DNA from: Acidimicrobiia bacterium
GTDB lineage: Bacteria > Actinomycetota > Acidimicrobiia > IMCC26256 > JAGNEX01
Assembly (NCBI GenBank): GCA_020637365.1
Contig: JACJWE010000002.1
Location: 806,001-870,000, forward strand
DNA length: 64,000 bases
Direction: 5' to 3'
Shown here: positions 1 through 8,769 of the stretch, piece by piece
Layout: each line of letters starts with the position of its first letter
Position numbering within the stretch: position 1 is the first letter of the stretch
Notes under the pieces: model-generated
Told to the model about the DNA's origin: nothing
Databases searched by the model: none
The model's input: the letters and a program-made list of their open reading frames with translations, nothing else
Made by a program: the position numbers and the translations under genes

Positions 1-299
1 GCCACGTACCACGCGTCGTAGGCGGAGAGATTGTGTCGCAGCTCCCAGACCCGACCCGCCACAACCGAGTAGTCGACGAGCTGTAACCGCAACTGCGCAA
101 AGTCCGCGTAGGCGAGCGAGGCGATGACATCGGTGATCTGATCCGTCGTCACGGCCCGCCGAAGGACATTGGTCACCTCGGCGGCGAGCAGATGCGGAGC
201 CGCCAGGTCGGTGGTCAGCAGGCTTTCGGCCCAGCGTCCGTCTGGGCCAGAATCGACGAGTGCGGCAACGGCGACAGAAGCGTCGATCACCAACGTCAT
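1..299 (-). CDS. VapC-family PIN-domain toxin, C-terminus beyond window edge
   Basis: The visible 99 codons begin MTLVIDASVAVAALVDSG, which is the first strand of a PIN domain with its first acidic residue (Asp6), followed by an internal AAEVTNVLRRA segment carrying the second acidic residue. The end, YDAWYVA, is the start of the third acidic motif and is cut by the window start. PIN toxins of this class are Mg-dependent RNases that cleave tRNA, rRNA or mRNA. The ATG overlaps the antitoxin stop in an ATGA arrangement (296-299), so the pair is translationally coupled. It appears intact as far as it can be read. The RNA target cannot be told from sequence. Confidence 0.85.
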   Translation of the reverse strand, partial: MTLVIDASVAVAALVDSGPDGRWAESLLTTDLAAPHLLAAEVTNVLRRAVTTDQITDVIASLAYADFAQLRLQLVDYSVVAGRVWELRHNLSAYDAWYV

Positions 300-529
300 C
301 GACGGCCAGCGTCCAGGTGATCAATGATCTGGTCGGACGGAAGGGTTGATTCTGTGCGCCGCTTGCGTTCGATGATCCGTTCCGCGAGGACGTAGGGGTC
401 GGGTCGGCTCGCGAGGTCGATCAGCTCTTTGCGGAGATACTCCTGGAGTGAACGCCCCGAGCGAGCAGCACGAGAGGCAAGCTCATCACGAGTGCTTGAG
501 GGAACGTCTCGGACGGTGATCGACGGCAT
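296..529 (-). CDS. Ribbon-helix-helix antitoxin (FitA/VapB-like)
   Basis: A 77-aa protein starting MPSITVRDVPSSTRDELASRAARSG, the N-terminal beta strand and first helix of an Arc/CopG-type ribbon-helix-helix DNA-binding domain (strand residues ITVRDVP). The C-terminal half is charged and would wrap around the PIN toxin. It lies immediately upstream of, and overlaps by 4 nt, the PIN-domain gene, the usual order for vapBC. Such antitoxins bind their own promoter; the short AT-richer stretch just upstream (530-560) is where that operator would lie, but no clear palindrome was identified. Intact. Confidence 0.85.
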   Translation of the reverse strand: MPSITVRDVPSSTRDELASRAARSGRSLQEYLRKELIDLASRPDPYVLAERIIERKRRTESTLPSDQIIDHLDAGRR

Positions 530-672
530 GCCTGTATTTTAGCGGCAATGCCTTCAATGTGCTGACGACGGCGACGGGCCTTTGACCTTTAGGAGGTCAG
601 CGGATAGGGGCTCGATGAGTGGCCACTCCTGGGCTCTGCAGCATTGTGGGGCAGGCGCTGTGTGCAGCATCG

Positions 673-1250
673 TCACTCGAACCGGCTCCGGCCACTAGCC
701 GGATGAAGTGATTCCTGAGATGAGCCAGCGGAGGCTGTTTTGGAATCGCGAGCGGGCGCTATCGGGGTCAGGGCTGCCAGAAGGATCCGCCGACGGCGAA
801 GCGCGGCGGCACCGATCGCGTGGACGATAAGAACTGAGCGGGCGGCGTCTACGTCGTCGATGTCGAGATCAGTCAGCCATGTATCCATCCGGCGTCCGAG
901 TCGCTGGGCGTTGTCGCCCTGGGCCCCTGGCGCTGGACGTACCCTTCGACGGCGCCGGGATGAGCGACCAGGACGTCATAAGTCGCCTCCATCATGGCGA
1001 TGAGTCCGGCGATGGGAGCGGCGGTGGCGGGTTCGTCGATGTCGCCGAGTAGGTCGTCGAGAGCTCTGTCCAGCAGTTGGTCTCGATCGGCTGTGGTAGG
1101 TGTACACGGCGTTGGGGTGGACCCGAGGCTGCGTGCTACCGCCCGAACTGTCACCCCAGACGCCCCATCTTCATCCAGCAACGACCGAGCGGCGGCGACC
1201 ACGTCTGCTTGCTGCAGTCCGGCTCGTTTTCCTGGAGCACGTTGTGTCAC
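673..1250 (-). pseudogene. TetR-family repressor, frameshifted
   Basis: Starts at a GTG (1250) with a typical TetR helix-turn-helix: ADVVAAARSLLDEDGA, then VTVRAVARSLG. In the recognition helix the open frame reads nonsense while the next frame reads VHPNAVYTY, so a base is lost and regained within about 30 nt. A second shift near 880-900 moves the ligand domain to another frame, which reads MDTWLTDLDIDDVDAARSVL. At least three indels make this a pseudogene unless they are sequencing errors. It is divergent from an alpha/beta hydrolase gene, and the palindrome at 1271-1299 is its likely operator. Confidence 0.75.
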
Positions 1251-1270
1251 GGCTCGACATCGTAGAGGTT

Positions 1271-1299
1271 CCCGATACTGTACGGTGTACAGTATCGGG
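1271..1299. promoter_or_regulatory. Perfect 13-bp inverted repeat, probable TetR operator
   Basis: CCCGATACTGTAC at 1271-1283 is repeated exactly as its reverse complement at 1287-1299 with a 3-bp centre (GGT). The core ACTGTAC/GTACAGT resembles operators bound by TetR dimers. It lies 21 bp upstream of the TetR GTG and 4 bp upstream of the ATG at 1304 of the divergent hydrolase, so one bound dimer would control both. The site is intact although both flanking genes are frameshifted. Confidence 0.7.
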
Positions 1300-1303
1300 A
1301 AAA

Positions 1304-2140
1304 TGATTGGAGCGGAGATGACTGATGATGACCGGTTCGTGTCCGGGAACCGCGGCTGGAGTTCCGTTTGTTGCGTTGCCTCCCAAGCGGACGGGCCAAC
1401 CAGACGTGCCGTTGGTCGTGGCCTGGCACCTCATGGACGCTCCGGCGAGCCCCGCCGCGATGGCCAGCGCTCCCGATGGAAGGGTTGGATGCATGGCGTG
1501 TGTATTTGGGTCTTCCAGACAACGGCGACCGGCTGCCCGAGGGGGGCCAAGACGAGCTGATGCGGCGGGGCTATGAAGATGCCGTTCTTCGTCTGAACGT
1601 GCCCATCGCGTCCGTCGGAGCTCAAGAGTTCCCGGCGCCCTGGCCGAACTTCGTGATCGCTTCGGCTTGTCGCAAGATGGACGGTTGGCGTTGGTCGGCG
1701 GTTCGCTCGGCTCGGCGGTAGTGCTGCTGACCCTGGTCGAAGTCGCTCGGGATGCGGGCATCACTGTGGATGCTGCAGTCGTTATCAGCCCGGTTGCTCA
1801 GCTCCGGGCGGCGGTCGACGCGACTGGTCGAGGGTTCGGCGTGGAGTATCCGTGGCGTGAAGAGACAGCTGAGGTCGAACAGCGTTTCAACTTCGTTCAA
1901 CGTCCCCGGCAAACGTTCCGCTCAGGGCCATCGTCGGCGAGGAGGACGACAAGGAAGGCTTCTTGAGCCCGCCCGCCTGCTCGTCGGTCACTGGTCGGAG
2001 GCATCGATACCCGCTGACCCAGTTGTCATCCCCAATATGGCCCACGGCTTCGCTGATGCCCCGGCTCTTTCGCTCGCCCTGGCAAACCCCCGCCGCCGAC
2101 GTCGATGCCGCCACGACCTCCTGGCTCGGCCACTGGCTTT
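1304..2140 (+). pseudogene. Alpha/beta hydrolase, multiply frameshifted
   Basis: Pieces in three frames give a continuous alpha/beta hydrolase: PLVVAWHLMDAP, then WRVYLGLPDNGDRLPEGG, then RLALVGGSLGSAVVLLTLVE, then VVISPVAQLRAAVDATG, and finally FLEPARLLV. GGSLGSAV is the nucleophile elbow (G-x-S-x-G with Ser as nucleophile). The 3' end near 2050-2140 carries NMAHGFADAP, the expected region of the catalytic His, and TTSWLGHWL, a usual C-terminus for dienelactone-hydrolase-like enzymes. At least four frameshifts are needed. The partner regulator is the divergent TetR relic. The substrate is unknown. Confidence 0.7.
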
Positions 2141-2154
2141 ACTGGCGACGACCA

Positions 2155-2530
2155 GGATACTGGTGGTCGGAGGTGGGTCTGACCTGGCAGCGGAGCTGTG
2201 GGACGCCGACACCGCGGTGGCCAGCAGGTTGGCGTATCCGGAGGTTCGAGCGGCTCTTGCTGCGGCGAGACGCAGTCGCGATCTGAGCGCTCTAGGGCAC
2301 GCTTCCGCCGTTGAGCTGGTCGAGCAGCTTTGGGCATCGACTCGGCGGTGGACCTGTCCGATACGGTCGCCGAAAGGGCTGGCGAACTGACCCAAGCTCA
2401 CGCTCTGGCCTGTGCCGATGCGATTCATCTGGCGAGCGCCCTCGCGGTCCAGAGCGTCCGGGGGGTCATCGTCGCCGTCTGGGACCGAAGGCTGCATCGG
2501 GGGAGTCGTCGATGTCGGCCTACGGGTCAG
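2155..2530 (+). pseudogene. VapC-like PIN-domain toxin relic
   Basis: Two frames together read DLAAELWDADTAVASRLAYP, SALGHASAVELVEQLWA, then IDSAVDLSDTVAERAGELTQ, CADAIHLASALAVQ and VIVAVWDRRLH. The segment ADAIHLASALA with a following V-x-W-D-x-R-L is the hallmark C-terminal part of VapC PIN domains. One shift near 2330 separates the halves, and the N-terminal first Asp region (near 2155) is degraded. No antitoxin was recognised upstream; the relic directly follows the broken hydrolase. A similar C-terminal fragment occurs at 7690-7812. Confidence 0.65.
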
Positions 2531-2671
2531 CCCGGCAACCCTTCCGCAGGGCAGGCCCGGCACTGCTGCGTTTGCTTGTCGAGGAGGGGTGGTGCGGTGC
2601 TGCTGCCGCGGTCCTGGTGAGAATTGAGATCTGATGACAAGATGCCTCGATCGCAACATTAAGATGCTCGG

Positions 2672-3070
2672 ATGCGTACCACGATACGGATTGACGACGA
2701 CCTTTATCGCCGAGTGAAAGCTACGGCGGCACGTCGAGGTGTGACCGTGGGGCAGATCATCGAGGATGCGGTGCGCGTCGCGCTGCGGCCTCGTTCGGCG
2801 TCCGACCGGGAAGTCCCTGACCTGCCGATTTATGGTGGTTCTGGTGTCATGCCGGGGGTCGATCTCGGTGACGGTCGTGGGCTCTTGGCGATCATGGACG
2901 AAAGGGTCAACATCGATGCGCTTCGTTGGCGTGAATGTTCTCGTCGATGCGCATCGCCCAGAATCAACGAAGCACCCTCAGGTGTCCATTTTGGCTTGAA
3001 CGTGCGCGCAGGGGACGGAGCCGCTCGGCCTTCCAAGCAGTTGTTGCGAGCGGTTTCATCAGGATCGTGA
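2672..3070 (+). CDS. Ribbon-helix-helix VapB antitoxin with lost stop codon
   Basis: Begins MRTTIRIDDDLYRRVKATAA, a clear ribbon-helix-helix strand and helix, then RRGVTVGQIIEDAVRVAL, the second helix. Codon context suggests the original protein ended at about 2922 (…NIDALR, then stop) overlapping the toxin start at 2916. The expected TGA there now reads TGG, so the frame runs on to 3070 and adds about 49 unrelated residues. The toxin it would neutralise is broken, so the gene is probably non-functional or only DNA-binding. Confidence 0.7.
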   Translation: MRTTIRIDDDLYRRVKATAARRGVTVGQIIEDAVRVALRPRSASDREVPDLPIYGGSGVMPGVDLGDGRGLLAIMDERVNIDALRWRECSRRCASPRINEAPSGVHFGLNVRAGDGAARPSKQLLRAVSSGS

Positions 3071-3341
3071 CGCACCTGCGGGTCTTCAAAGAGCCAACTC
3101 AGTTGAGGTGGCTCTGGTCGTCGACGGTTTGCTCGCATCGCCCGCGGTCGTCCCCGTCGTGATCGGAGACCGACATTGGGAGATCTTCCGAGACCTGTGC
3201 CGCCGCTACATGCTCACCGGCAATGACGTCCCAGACGCGTATCTCGCCGCTCTCGCCATCGAGCAGGGCGCAACTTGGGTCACGTCAGATCGAGGGTTTG
3301 AACGCTTTGCGTCCCTGATGGTCGAGTACCCGGCCGGATGA
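2916..3341 (+). pseudogene. VapC PIN toxin, frameshifted and missing first catalytic Asp
   Basis: Starts MRFVGVNVLVDAHRPES; family members have FVDVNVLVDAHR, so the first metal-binding Asp is replaced by Gly. The reading then moves to the frame containing LERARRGRSRSAFQAVVAS and IVTHLRVF, and then to VVIGDRHWEIFRDLCRRY, DAYLAALAIEQGATWVTSD and FERF, the C-terminal PIN motifs with the remaining acidic residues. Two frameshifts plus the D-to-G change mean the toxin is dead. The same base change that removes the Asp also removes the antitoxin stop. Confidence 0.75.
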
Positions 3342-3542
3342 CTGGGCCCGCAGCCGCGCAACATGGTTGATCGTTCGGCCGTGTCTCGAAACCAGCTTCC
3401 GTGTTCCGTGGCTGTTGCCGCTCTCGGCTCGGAGCTCGCCGTCATTCCGACGAGGTTGACAACGACGGCGAGGTCCAGGACGAATCATCGATGGTTCGGT
3501 GGCGAGTGGTCGGAGCGGAGCTGGCCAGCTACGGTCGGCGAG

Positions 3543-4649
3543 ATGGTGAGTCCCACTCGCTGGATTGCTGCGTGCGCGGCGGCGGTTGGCCTGTTCCTTT
3601 TTCCCAGCTGCAAATCGGTCGACCGCGACGGTCAGCGGGCCGAGTGGAGCGCCGCCCAAACGACGCTACGACCTGAGCCGCCGGGAGGTTCGCGAGCCGC
3701 TCAGGCCCTGGGGCTCGCGGTTTGTGAGCCCGATGCTCGAGAACTCGAAGCCGACCCGTCGTTCTATGCGGATCAGCCCATTCCGGTTGGGCTCCCGCGC
3801 GTGATGGACGACATCACCGCATGGGCCGAGATGCAGCCTGGCTACGCGGGTGTGTGGATCGATCGTGACCAACATGATGGCTGGTTTTCGGTCGGGTTCT
3901 CCGAAGGGGCTGCTGAACGGCAGGCCGACCTCGAAGAGGTCTTCCCCGGCTACCAAGTCGTTGCGGTCGCCGTACCGCTTTCCAAACGCGAAGGCGACGC
4001 TCTCTTCGAACGCGTTAAGCCGGTGGTGGCGTCGCTGCGAACGTCTGCGGCGATGAGTCCTCCGGGGGCATCGGGGCAACTGCGGGTCGAGGTCCCTGTT
4101 CTCGACGGAGAAGTCCTTGCAGCGCTCGCTCCCTTTGCAGGCACTGTCGTGTGTGTGACCGGTCTTGAACCTAAAGATGCCACGCCAGATCATCCGCAGC
4201 CGACCGGCGGCGACGGATGGCGCTTGCTCGCCGTTGACGCGAACGGTTCCTCTGGGCGGACGGTGGTGGCTACGACAGATCTGGAGTACCGAGCGCTCTG
4301 GGACCACGAAGGATTGATCGCACGGCGTCCAGCGGTCGACTTCCAATCCGAAATAGTGGTGCTTTTCGGTGCGAAAGATCCCGCTGGCTGCCACATTCGA
4401 ATGGACGATGTGGTGGTCGATCGCGGTCAGCGATTGGTGTATGGCAACTTCGTGGTACCGGGCGATCTGTTGTTCTGTAACAGCTTCGGCGAACCCACCG
4501 ACTTTGTTGTGGCGATCGAACGAAGCTCGCTGCCTTCGGCCCCGTTCGCGATTCAGCTGGATGCTGAGCCCGACGCCGATGGAGCGGTTCGACGAGACAG
4601 AACAGTTGTCGAGGTCAATCTCCGCCGTCCCGGCTCCACCATTTCCTGA
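3543..4649 (+). CDS. Secreted lipoprotein of unknown function
   Basis: The start chosen is the ATG at 3543 because it opens a signal peptide: MVSPTRW, a hydrophobic stretch AACAAAVGLFLFPS, then Cys as a type II (lipoprotein) cleavage site. The mature protein of about 345 residues contains EMQPGYAGVWIDRDQHDGWF near its N-terminus, a segment found in small secreted proteins of actinobacteria, and later ATTDLEYRALWDHEGL and a C-terminal region with two cysteines. No enzyme motif was recognised. It is one of few long uninterrupted genes in the 0.7-14 kb decayed zone. It is likely anchored on the outer face of the cytoplasmic membrane. Confidence 0.7.
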   Translation: MVSPTRWIAACAAAVGLFLFPSCKSVDRDGQRAEWSAAQTTLRPEPPGGSRAAQALGLAVCEPDARELEADPSFYADQPIPVGLPRVMDDITAWAEMQPGYAGVWIDRDQHDGWFSVGFSEGAAERQADLEEVFPGYQVVAVAVPLSKREGDALFERVKPVVASLRTSAAMSPPGASGQLRVEVPVLDGEVLAALAPFAGTVVCVTGLEPKDATPDHPQPTGGDGWRLLAVDANGSSGRTVVATTDLEYRALWDHEGLIARRPAVDFQSEIVVLFGAKDPAGCHIRMDDVVVDRGQRLVYGNFVVPGDLLFCNSFGEPTDFVVAIERSSLPSAPFAIQLDAEPDADGAVRRDRTVVEVNLRRPGSTIS

Positions 4650-5029
4650 CGCGGATCGTTCGCTCCGAGGTCGCGGCCGAACCCAGACGCCGATTCGCGC
4701 GCTGCCGTCGCCGCCAGTGAAGATGACAGGTCGGACGTCAACCTCCAACCATCGCGGTTTGAACCCGCGCTCGCTACCAACTCAATGGCCAACCTTTACG
4801 CCCATGCGTACGACTCACCCGGCTTTCTCCAGAGAACTCGAACCCGGCACCTGGACGGATACGCAGAACCGCATCGCTCGAACCCGACCACTCCGCCGGA
4901 CTCAGACCTCGAAGAATCGTTGCTCCGTTCACGTAAAGCCTGGCTGGTCGCTGGGGCCTGCGAGCTGTGCCGGCGCGTCTTGTACCCTTTCCACCTCTGG
5001 TGTCATTTCGGGGTGGTCTGGGAGGGACA
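4650..5029. other. Spacer without recognised gene
   Basis: No convincing gene. Arg/Pro-rich open frames here lack start context and family resemblance. Short stretches around 4750-4790 look like pieces of tRNA arms on the minus strand, but no complete cloverleaf can be formed. The last 30 bases hold the ribosome-binding site GGGAGGG of the following kinase gene. Confidence 0.5.
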
Positions 5030-6780
5030 TTGGCTGCTCACCTCATCTTTGGTGGGAGATTTCGAGCGATTGAGGAGATCGGTTCGGGCAGTCTGGGCAA
5101 AGTCTATTTCTGCTGGGATGAACAGGAAAAACGCAACGCCGTAGTCAAATACCTGGCGCCCTCACCTCCTGGGTTTAGCCACATGGAATGCGCAAGCCCG
5201 GTTTGACCGTGAAGCTCGCCTCCTCATGGCGCTCCAACCAGCATCTGGCACTCTGTCGCTCATTGCGGGGACGACTTCTTCGCAACCGAATGGGTTGCGG
5301 CCATGTCTCTCGATCAGCACATCGTGAAGAACGGCCCCATTACTGGAGACCGACTCGATCGTCTCGCTGTTCGGCTATTTGAGGCGTAATTTCTGAGGGT
5401 CCACGGGTTGGGGTGGCACACAAAGATCTGAAACCCAGCAACGTGCTGCTGTGTCTTGATGACTCCGTGCGATTGATTGACTTCGACGCAAGCAGCCGAG
5501 ATTCCGCTGGGACAGAAACAGTGCGGAGGCTCCGGTGGGTCACCTGGGAGTTTTCGTCCCCGTGGCGGATTCGCGCTGACTCGGACGACTTCTTGAGTTC
5601 CGGGATGCCAAAGCTTCCGACTGGTTTCAGCTATGCCGCTACCATCGTGTTCGCTGGCACCGGGGGTCCCGCCGTTCGGTGCTGCGCCGCTCTGCATCGA
5701 TCGATCCTCAACTCCCCAGAGCTCGGCGCTATCGCCGAACCATTGAAAGCTGCGCTGGAAGAAGGATTGACTCCCATCGCGGCGAACGATACAGAAGAGC
5801 GCCTACGCCGGTCACTCGATCCATTCGACCCCAACGAGCAACGATTGTTGGCTCACATCCGACGGTGCCGTCCGGCGAGGAACCGCAGGATCGGACCGTG
5901 GCGAAACCGACTCACCCACTGCGGCAAGGAGGCAGGTCAGACACAGGTCGGCGTCGCCGCCGAAGTCGCCGTTGGACTGCCTCAAGGATGTCGAGACGCC
6001 GCAGCGTTTGGATCGGATCGGCCCTCGTTGTTCTGGCAGTCGCGATCGTGGTGGGGATGAACTACTTGGCGGGATCGGCCAAGGTCAGTGAAGGAGCGTC
6101 CAGGAGAAGCCCCGAGCTCCTCGCTCCTCGACCACGCCGCATCTGGATGTGTCGGGGCGCGAGTCCCTGAGCCTCATGACCGACGATGCGAGCGGAACGT
6201 CCACTTCAGTCGTCGTTACGACAACGCAGGCTCCAGCACCAACGACCTTGCACCCGTAGCGGCGACGGTGTCGAGCAACCTGATCCATATTGCGGCGACT
6301 ACGGCAAAGCGGGGACACGGCAGGACTCAGCGAGGATCTGACGGCGACGGAGCCGTTGTCGTGCGCGGTCCACTGCAGCTTCGGAACGATGTACCCAATC
6401 GTCGTGGTCGTAGCACTTTCAACAGGGACCACCGTCGGTTTGCGTACACTGGCACCCCCATCGATCTCACGCTATTGAACCCGGGGAGCGGCGGCGTACG
6501 ACCATTTTGAAGCGGTAGAGATCGAAGGCGGAACACTCGATGTCCGATTCATGGAGACAGACATCGGCGAAGGTGATTGTTGCCCGAGCGTCGCGGTACT
6601 TGAACAGTGGAGTCTGACGGACATGAACCGTACAAAGGTCCAACGAGTGTCAGGTTTCGACGCAATCAAGTACATGTGGTCTGATGCGAGGGTTTCCCTG
6701 CGGCGCGTGTGCGAGTCGACTACGGATTACGCCGCCGCAGTCTCACCAGGACTGCTTTCCCGGGGCTCGCTATCCACCTG
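5030..6780 (+). pseudogene. Transmembrane Ser/Thr protein kinase, frameshifted
   Basis: A TTG start at 5030 follows GGGAGGG. The N-lobe reads FGGRFRAIEEIGSGSLGKVY (glycine loop) and NAVVKYLAP (strand 3 Lys). After frameshifts the catalytic loop appears as VAHKDLKPSNVLL and the metal-binding motif as LIDFD (DFD instead of DFG). Further frames give RRSVWIGSALVVLAVAIVVG, one membrane helix around 6000-6060, then a Thr/Pro-rich linker and an extracytoplasmic tail ending near 6680-6780. This is the layout of bacterial PknB-type receptor kinases. At least four shifts make it a pseudogene; the ligand is unknown. Confidence 0.7.
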
Positions 6781-6939
6781 ATGGCGGAAACTTTTTGGGT
6801 CGCCGAACTTGCCAGTATTCCGACTTCCCCATCGACCGAACGTGATGGAGTACCGGTACCTGGATGCAGCTGACGGCGCTCGGTGGCGACGGTGGGATTG
6901 TGGTCAGCGATCGGCTCGGACGGCGACCATCTCGGGCGC

Positions 6940-7663
6940 TGTTCGAGGTGCCTTAAACGATGCCCAACGGCGTCCTACGTGGCGAACATTCTGGGTTGGT
7001 GGGGTGGTGTGGTTGACGGCAGCGATTTCGATGGGGGCGTTGTCGGCCGGAAGATCGTTCAGCGGCCCCCGGGTAGGAGGCGGCCTGTTGGGCGCATTCC
7101 GCGACGGCTTGGGTGAAGCGGACGGATGCGGCGGCGATCTGGAAGGGATCCCAGCCAGCGAGTTTGATGGCGGCTTGCAGCGGCGTCGTCACGTTGTGAT
7201 GGAGCGAAAGTGCTGCGACGTCGACAGGGCGTGATTCCGGCAACCGCTCCGACGGCGCCCAGCGCGACAGGCTGGTGGACGGGGAGGTCCCGCTGGCCAG
7301 CGAGGGTGTCGCAGAGTGAATCTGGCCAGCTGACGGCGGCGACTCGCAGCAGTTGGCGACCCAACCTTCGGGGCGCGTCTCGCAACGGTTCAGTCGGGTA
7401 TCTGGCGTCGGATTCGGTCGACAATTCGTCGTACGCCGCCATGCCGTCCTGTGCCCATCGGACGGTTGCCGCAGCGGCCAGCGCCGCCTCAGTCAGGCCT
7501 GTTGAGAACAAGCGACCCTCGACGAAGTGCTCCAGATCGGCGAACGACCTCACCCGTCCGTCGAGGATCGCGGCTTCGACCCCGCCGAGTGGGCGTGGCC
7601 TCCGACGGGGAACCTGCCGTCGGCAAGCAACAGAAGTGAAGCGACCGCCTGTGCACTGGCCAT
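6940..7663 (-). pseudogene. ureF: Urease accessory protein UreF relic
   Basis: From the ATG at 7663 the frames read MASAQAVASLLLLADGRFPV and GGHAHSAG, then VEAAILDGRVRSFADLEHF, GRLFSTGLTEAALAAAA, RDAPRRLGRQLLR, PVALGAVGAVAGI and LSLHHNVTTPLQAAIKLAGW followed by DPFQIAAA. This order matches UreF, the chaperone that joins UreG and UreD/H to load nickel into urease. Three or more frameshifts disrupt it. It has the same orientation as ureABC but is separated from ureC by about 7 kb of foreign and decayed DNA, so it looks like the displaced 3' part of the original urease operon. Confidence 0.8.
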
Positions 7664-7689
7664 GCCAGCGATCGTACCGCCAGCCACCC

Positions 7690-7812
7690 GTCACATCAGG
7701 CACGCATCCAATGGGTCTGGCGAGTGCGCTCGCCGTCCAAATGCGGATGTCATCGTCGCCGTTTGGGACCGACGGCTCCACGATGCCGCCGTCGCCGCTG
7801 GTCGTGGGGTTA
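7690..7812 (+). pseudogene. VapC C-terminal fragment
   Basis: A short piece reading (with one shift) LASALAVQ then NADVIVAVWDRRLHDAAVAA, nearly the same as the C-terminal part of the VapC relic at 2430-2510. Nothing upstream restores the rest of the PIN domain because the broken ureF relic begins at 7663 on the other strand. It is a truncated toxin remnant left between two rearranged segments. Confidence 0.5.
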
Positions 7813-8200
7813 GTAGGTTTCGAAACGGGCGCCGAGCTTTGTCATGTCGGCGGGGTCAGCCGTGAGGACGAACGTGCCGAGCATCTCGGCGGTGATCGCA
7901 AAGGTGCGCGTCGACGACATCGGACGTCTTGCCCACTGCGAGCAACATGCCGACTGACCTCGACTCGTCGAGGGCTTGGACGTCGATGTGTTTGATCAGA
8001 CGCGTCAGGTTGGTCTGCCGTTTTGGGTCGCGCCATACCTGGCAGAGGACGGGGTGGGTGTGTGGATCTCTTCGCCGCGAAGAGCTGCCGCCTTGACCAA
8101 GGCCCACAGGCGTGAGTTGATGCGTTCGGCTGGATGTTCGCGGACGCTGAACTCGACCGGTGTTCTGCTGTGTGTCCGTGCTGAAGATGTCAGTGGCGGT
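7810..8200 (-). pseudogene. VapC-like PIN toxin relic
   Basis: Frames read RINSRLWALVKAAALRGEEI, HTPTPVLCQVWRDPKRQTN, LTRLIKHIDVQALDESRSVG, MLLAVGKTSDVVDAHL and, after another shift, AITAEMLGTFVLTADPADM with a TAA stop at 7810-7812. DVVDAHL...VLTADPADM is the conserved acidic C-terminal region of a VapC subfamily. The N-terminal strand with the first Asp is not recognisable. Closely related to the truncated copy at 8770-8936, so the two are probably diverged paralogues. Confidence 0.6.
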
Positions 8201-8435
8201 TGCGACGAGCATCTCATCCACTTCCGGAACCCGTCCGACCGTGACTATGGACAGCAGTTTGCAAAAGAACCACGATCCTGAGCATGGATGGGGAAGTAGG
8301 CCGCGCTCGATCGCAGTCACCGAACCGGCTACGCGACCGACGTTAAAGGTGCGGTGGGCCTCTTCACGTGGTAACTATCAGGGTCCCAACGACGGTGAGC
8401 AGAACCAGTTCGCCGGACCTCGAAGGAGAGTGCAG

Positions 8436-8522
8436 ATGCTGCTTCCACCATACAACCCACTTTTGTCTCTCTTGGCCCAGATCTACCAGTGGCTCGTGAG
8501 CCTTTTTGCCGGTCTGTTCTAA
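8436..8522 (+). CDS. Small hydrophobic peptide 1 (28 aa)
   Basis: ATG at 8436 preceded by AAGGAGAG at a 5-base spacing, an excellent ribosome-binding site. The 28-residue product (MLLPPYNPLLSLLAQ... ending WLVSLFAGLF) is almost wholly hydrophobic with one Trp and could span or lie on a membrane. It is paralogous to the next peptide: both share N-P, a Leu-rich helix, I-x-x-W-L and F-A at matching spacing. No family is recognised. It is followed after 68 bp by the second peptide gene and then by a strong terminator, so this looks like a real two-gene transcript. Confidence 0.55.
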   Translation: MLLPPYNPLLSLLAQIYQWLVSLFAGLF

Positions 8523-8590
8523 GCGGAACAGCGCAAGTCAGTATTCCGCGCCGAGTCAACGGACTCGGTCGCCCCACACAAGGGATACCA

Positions 8591-8698
8591 ATGATGCCTG
8601 TTAATCCTGCTCTTTTGCACTACCTAATGATGCTGATCATGGACTGGTTGTGGAATGTGTTCGCCTGGTACCCGGGTAAGTATCTAGGCGGCCTGTAA
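8591..8698 (+). CDS. Small hydrophobic peptide 2 (35 aa)
   Basis: ATG at 8591 (a second ATG follows directly), preceded by AAGGGATACCA. The product, MMPVNPALLHYLMMLIMDW then LWNVFAWYPGKYLGGL, is hydrophobic, rich in Trp and Met, with a single Lys near the end. It aligns with peptide 1 over N-P...L-L...L...I..W-L...F-A. It stops 6 bp before the stem of a rho-independent terminator. Possible roles are a membrane-active toxin-like or signalling peptide, but this is inference only. Confidence 0.55.
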   Translation: MMPVNPALLHYLMMLIMDWLWNVFAWYPGKYLGGL

Positions 8699-8704
8699 GA
8701 CAAC

Positions 8705-8745
8705 AAGGTGGGGAGGCGGCCAGATTGCCTGCCTCCTCACCTTTT
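8705..8745 (+). terminator. Rho-independent terminator of the peptide genes
   Basis: AAGGTGGGGAGGC (8705-8717) pairs with GCCTCCTCACCTT (8731-8743) with one G-T pair, forming a 13-bp GC-rich stem with a 13-base loop, followed by a T run (8742-8745, then GTCTC). It begins 6 bp after the stop codon of peptide 2, supporting transcription on the plus strand. Confidence 0.75.
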
Positions 8746-8769
8746 GTCTCTCGCCCCGGGCAGAGCGCC

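Noticed and set aside
740..1003. Plus-strand Arg-rich open frames over the TetR region
   Set aside because: They are antisense shadows in high-GC DNA; the minus strand has clear TetR motifs.
4745..4800. tRNA-like arms on the minus strand (a CGCGGGTTCAAACCGCG stem-loop and a GAGTTGGTAGCGAGC D-arm-like piece)
   Set aside because: The two arms are adjacent with no anticodon arm or acceptor stem; no cloverleaf can be built.
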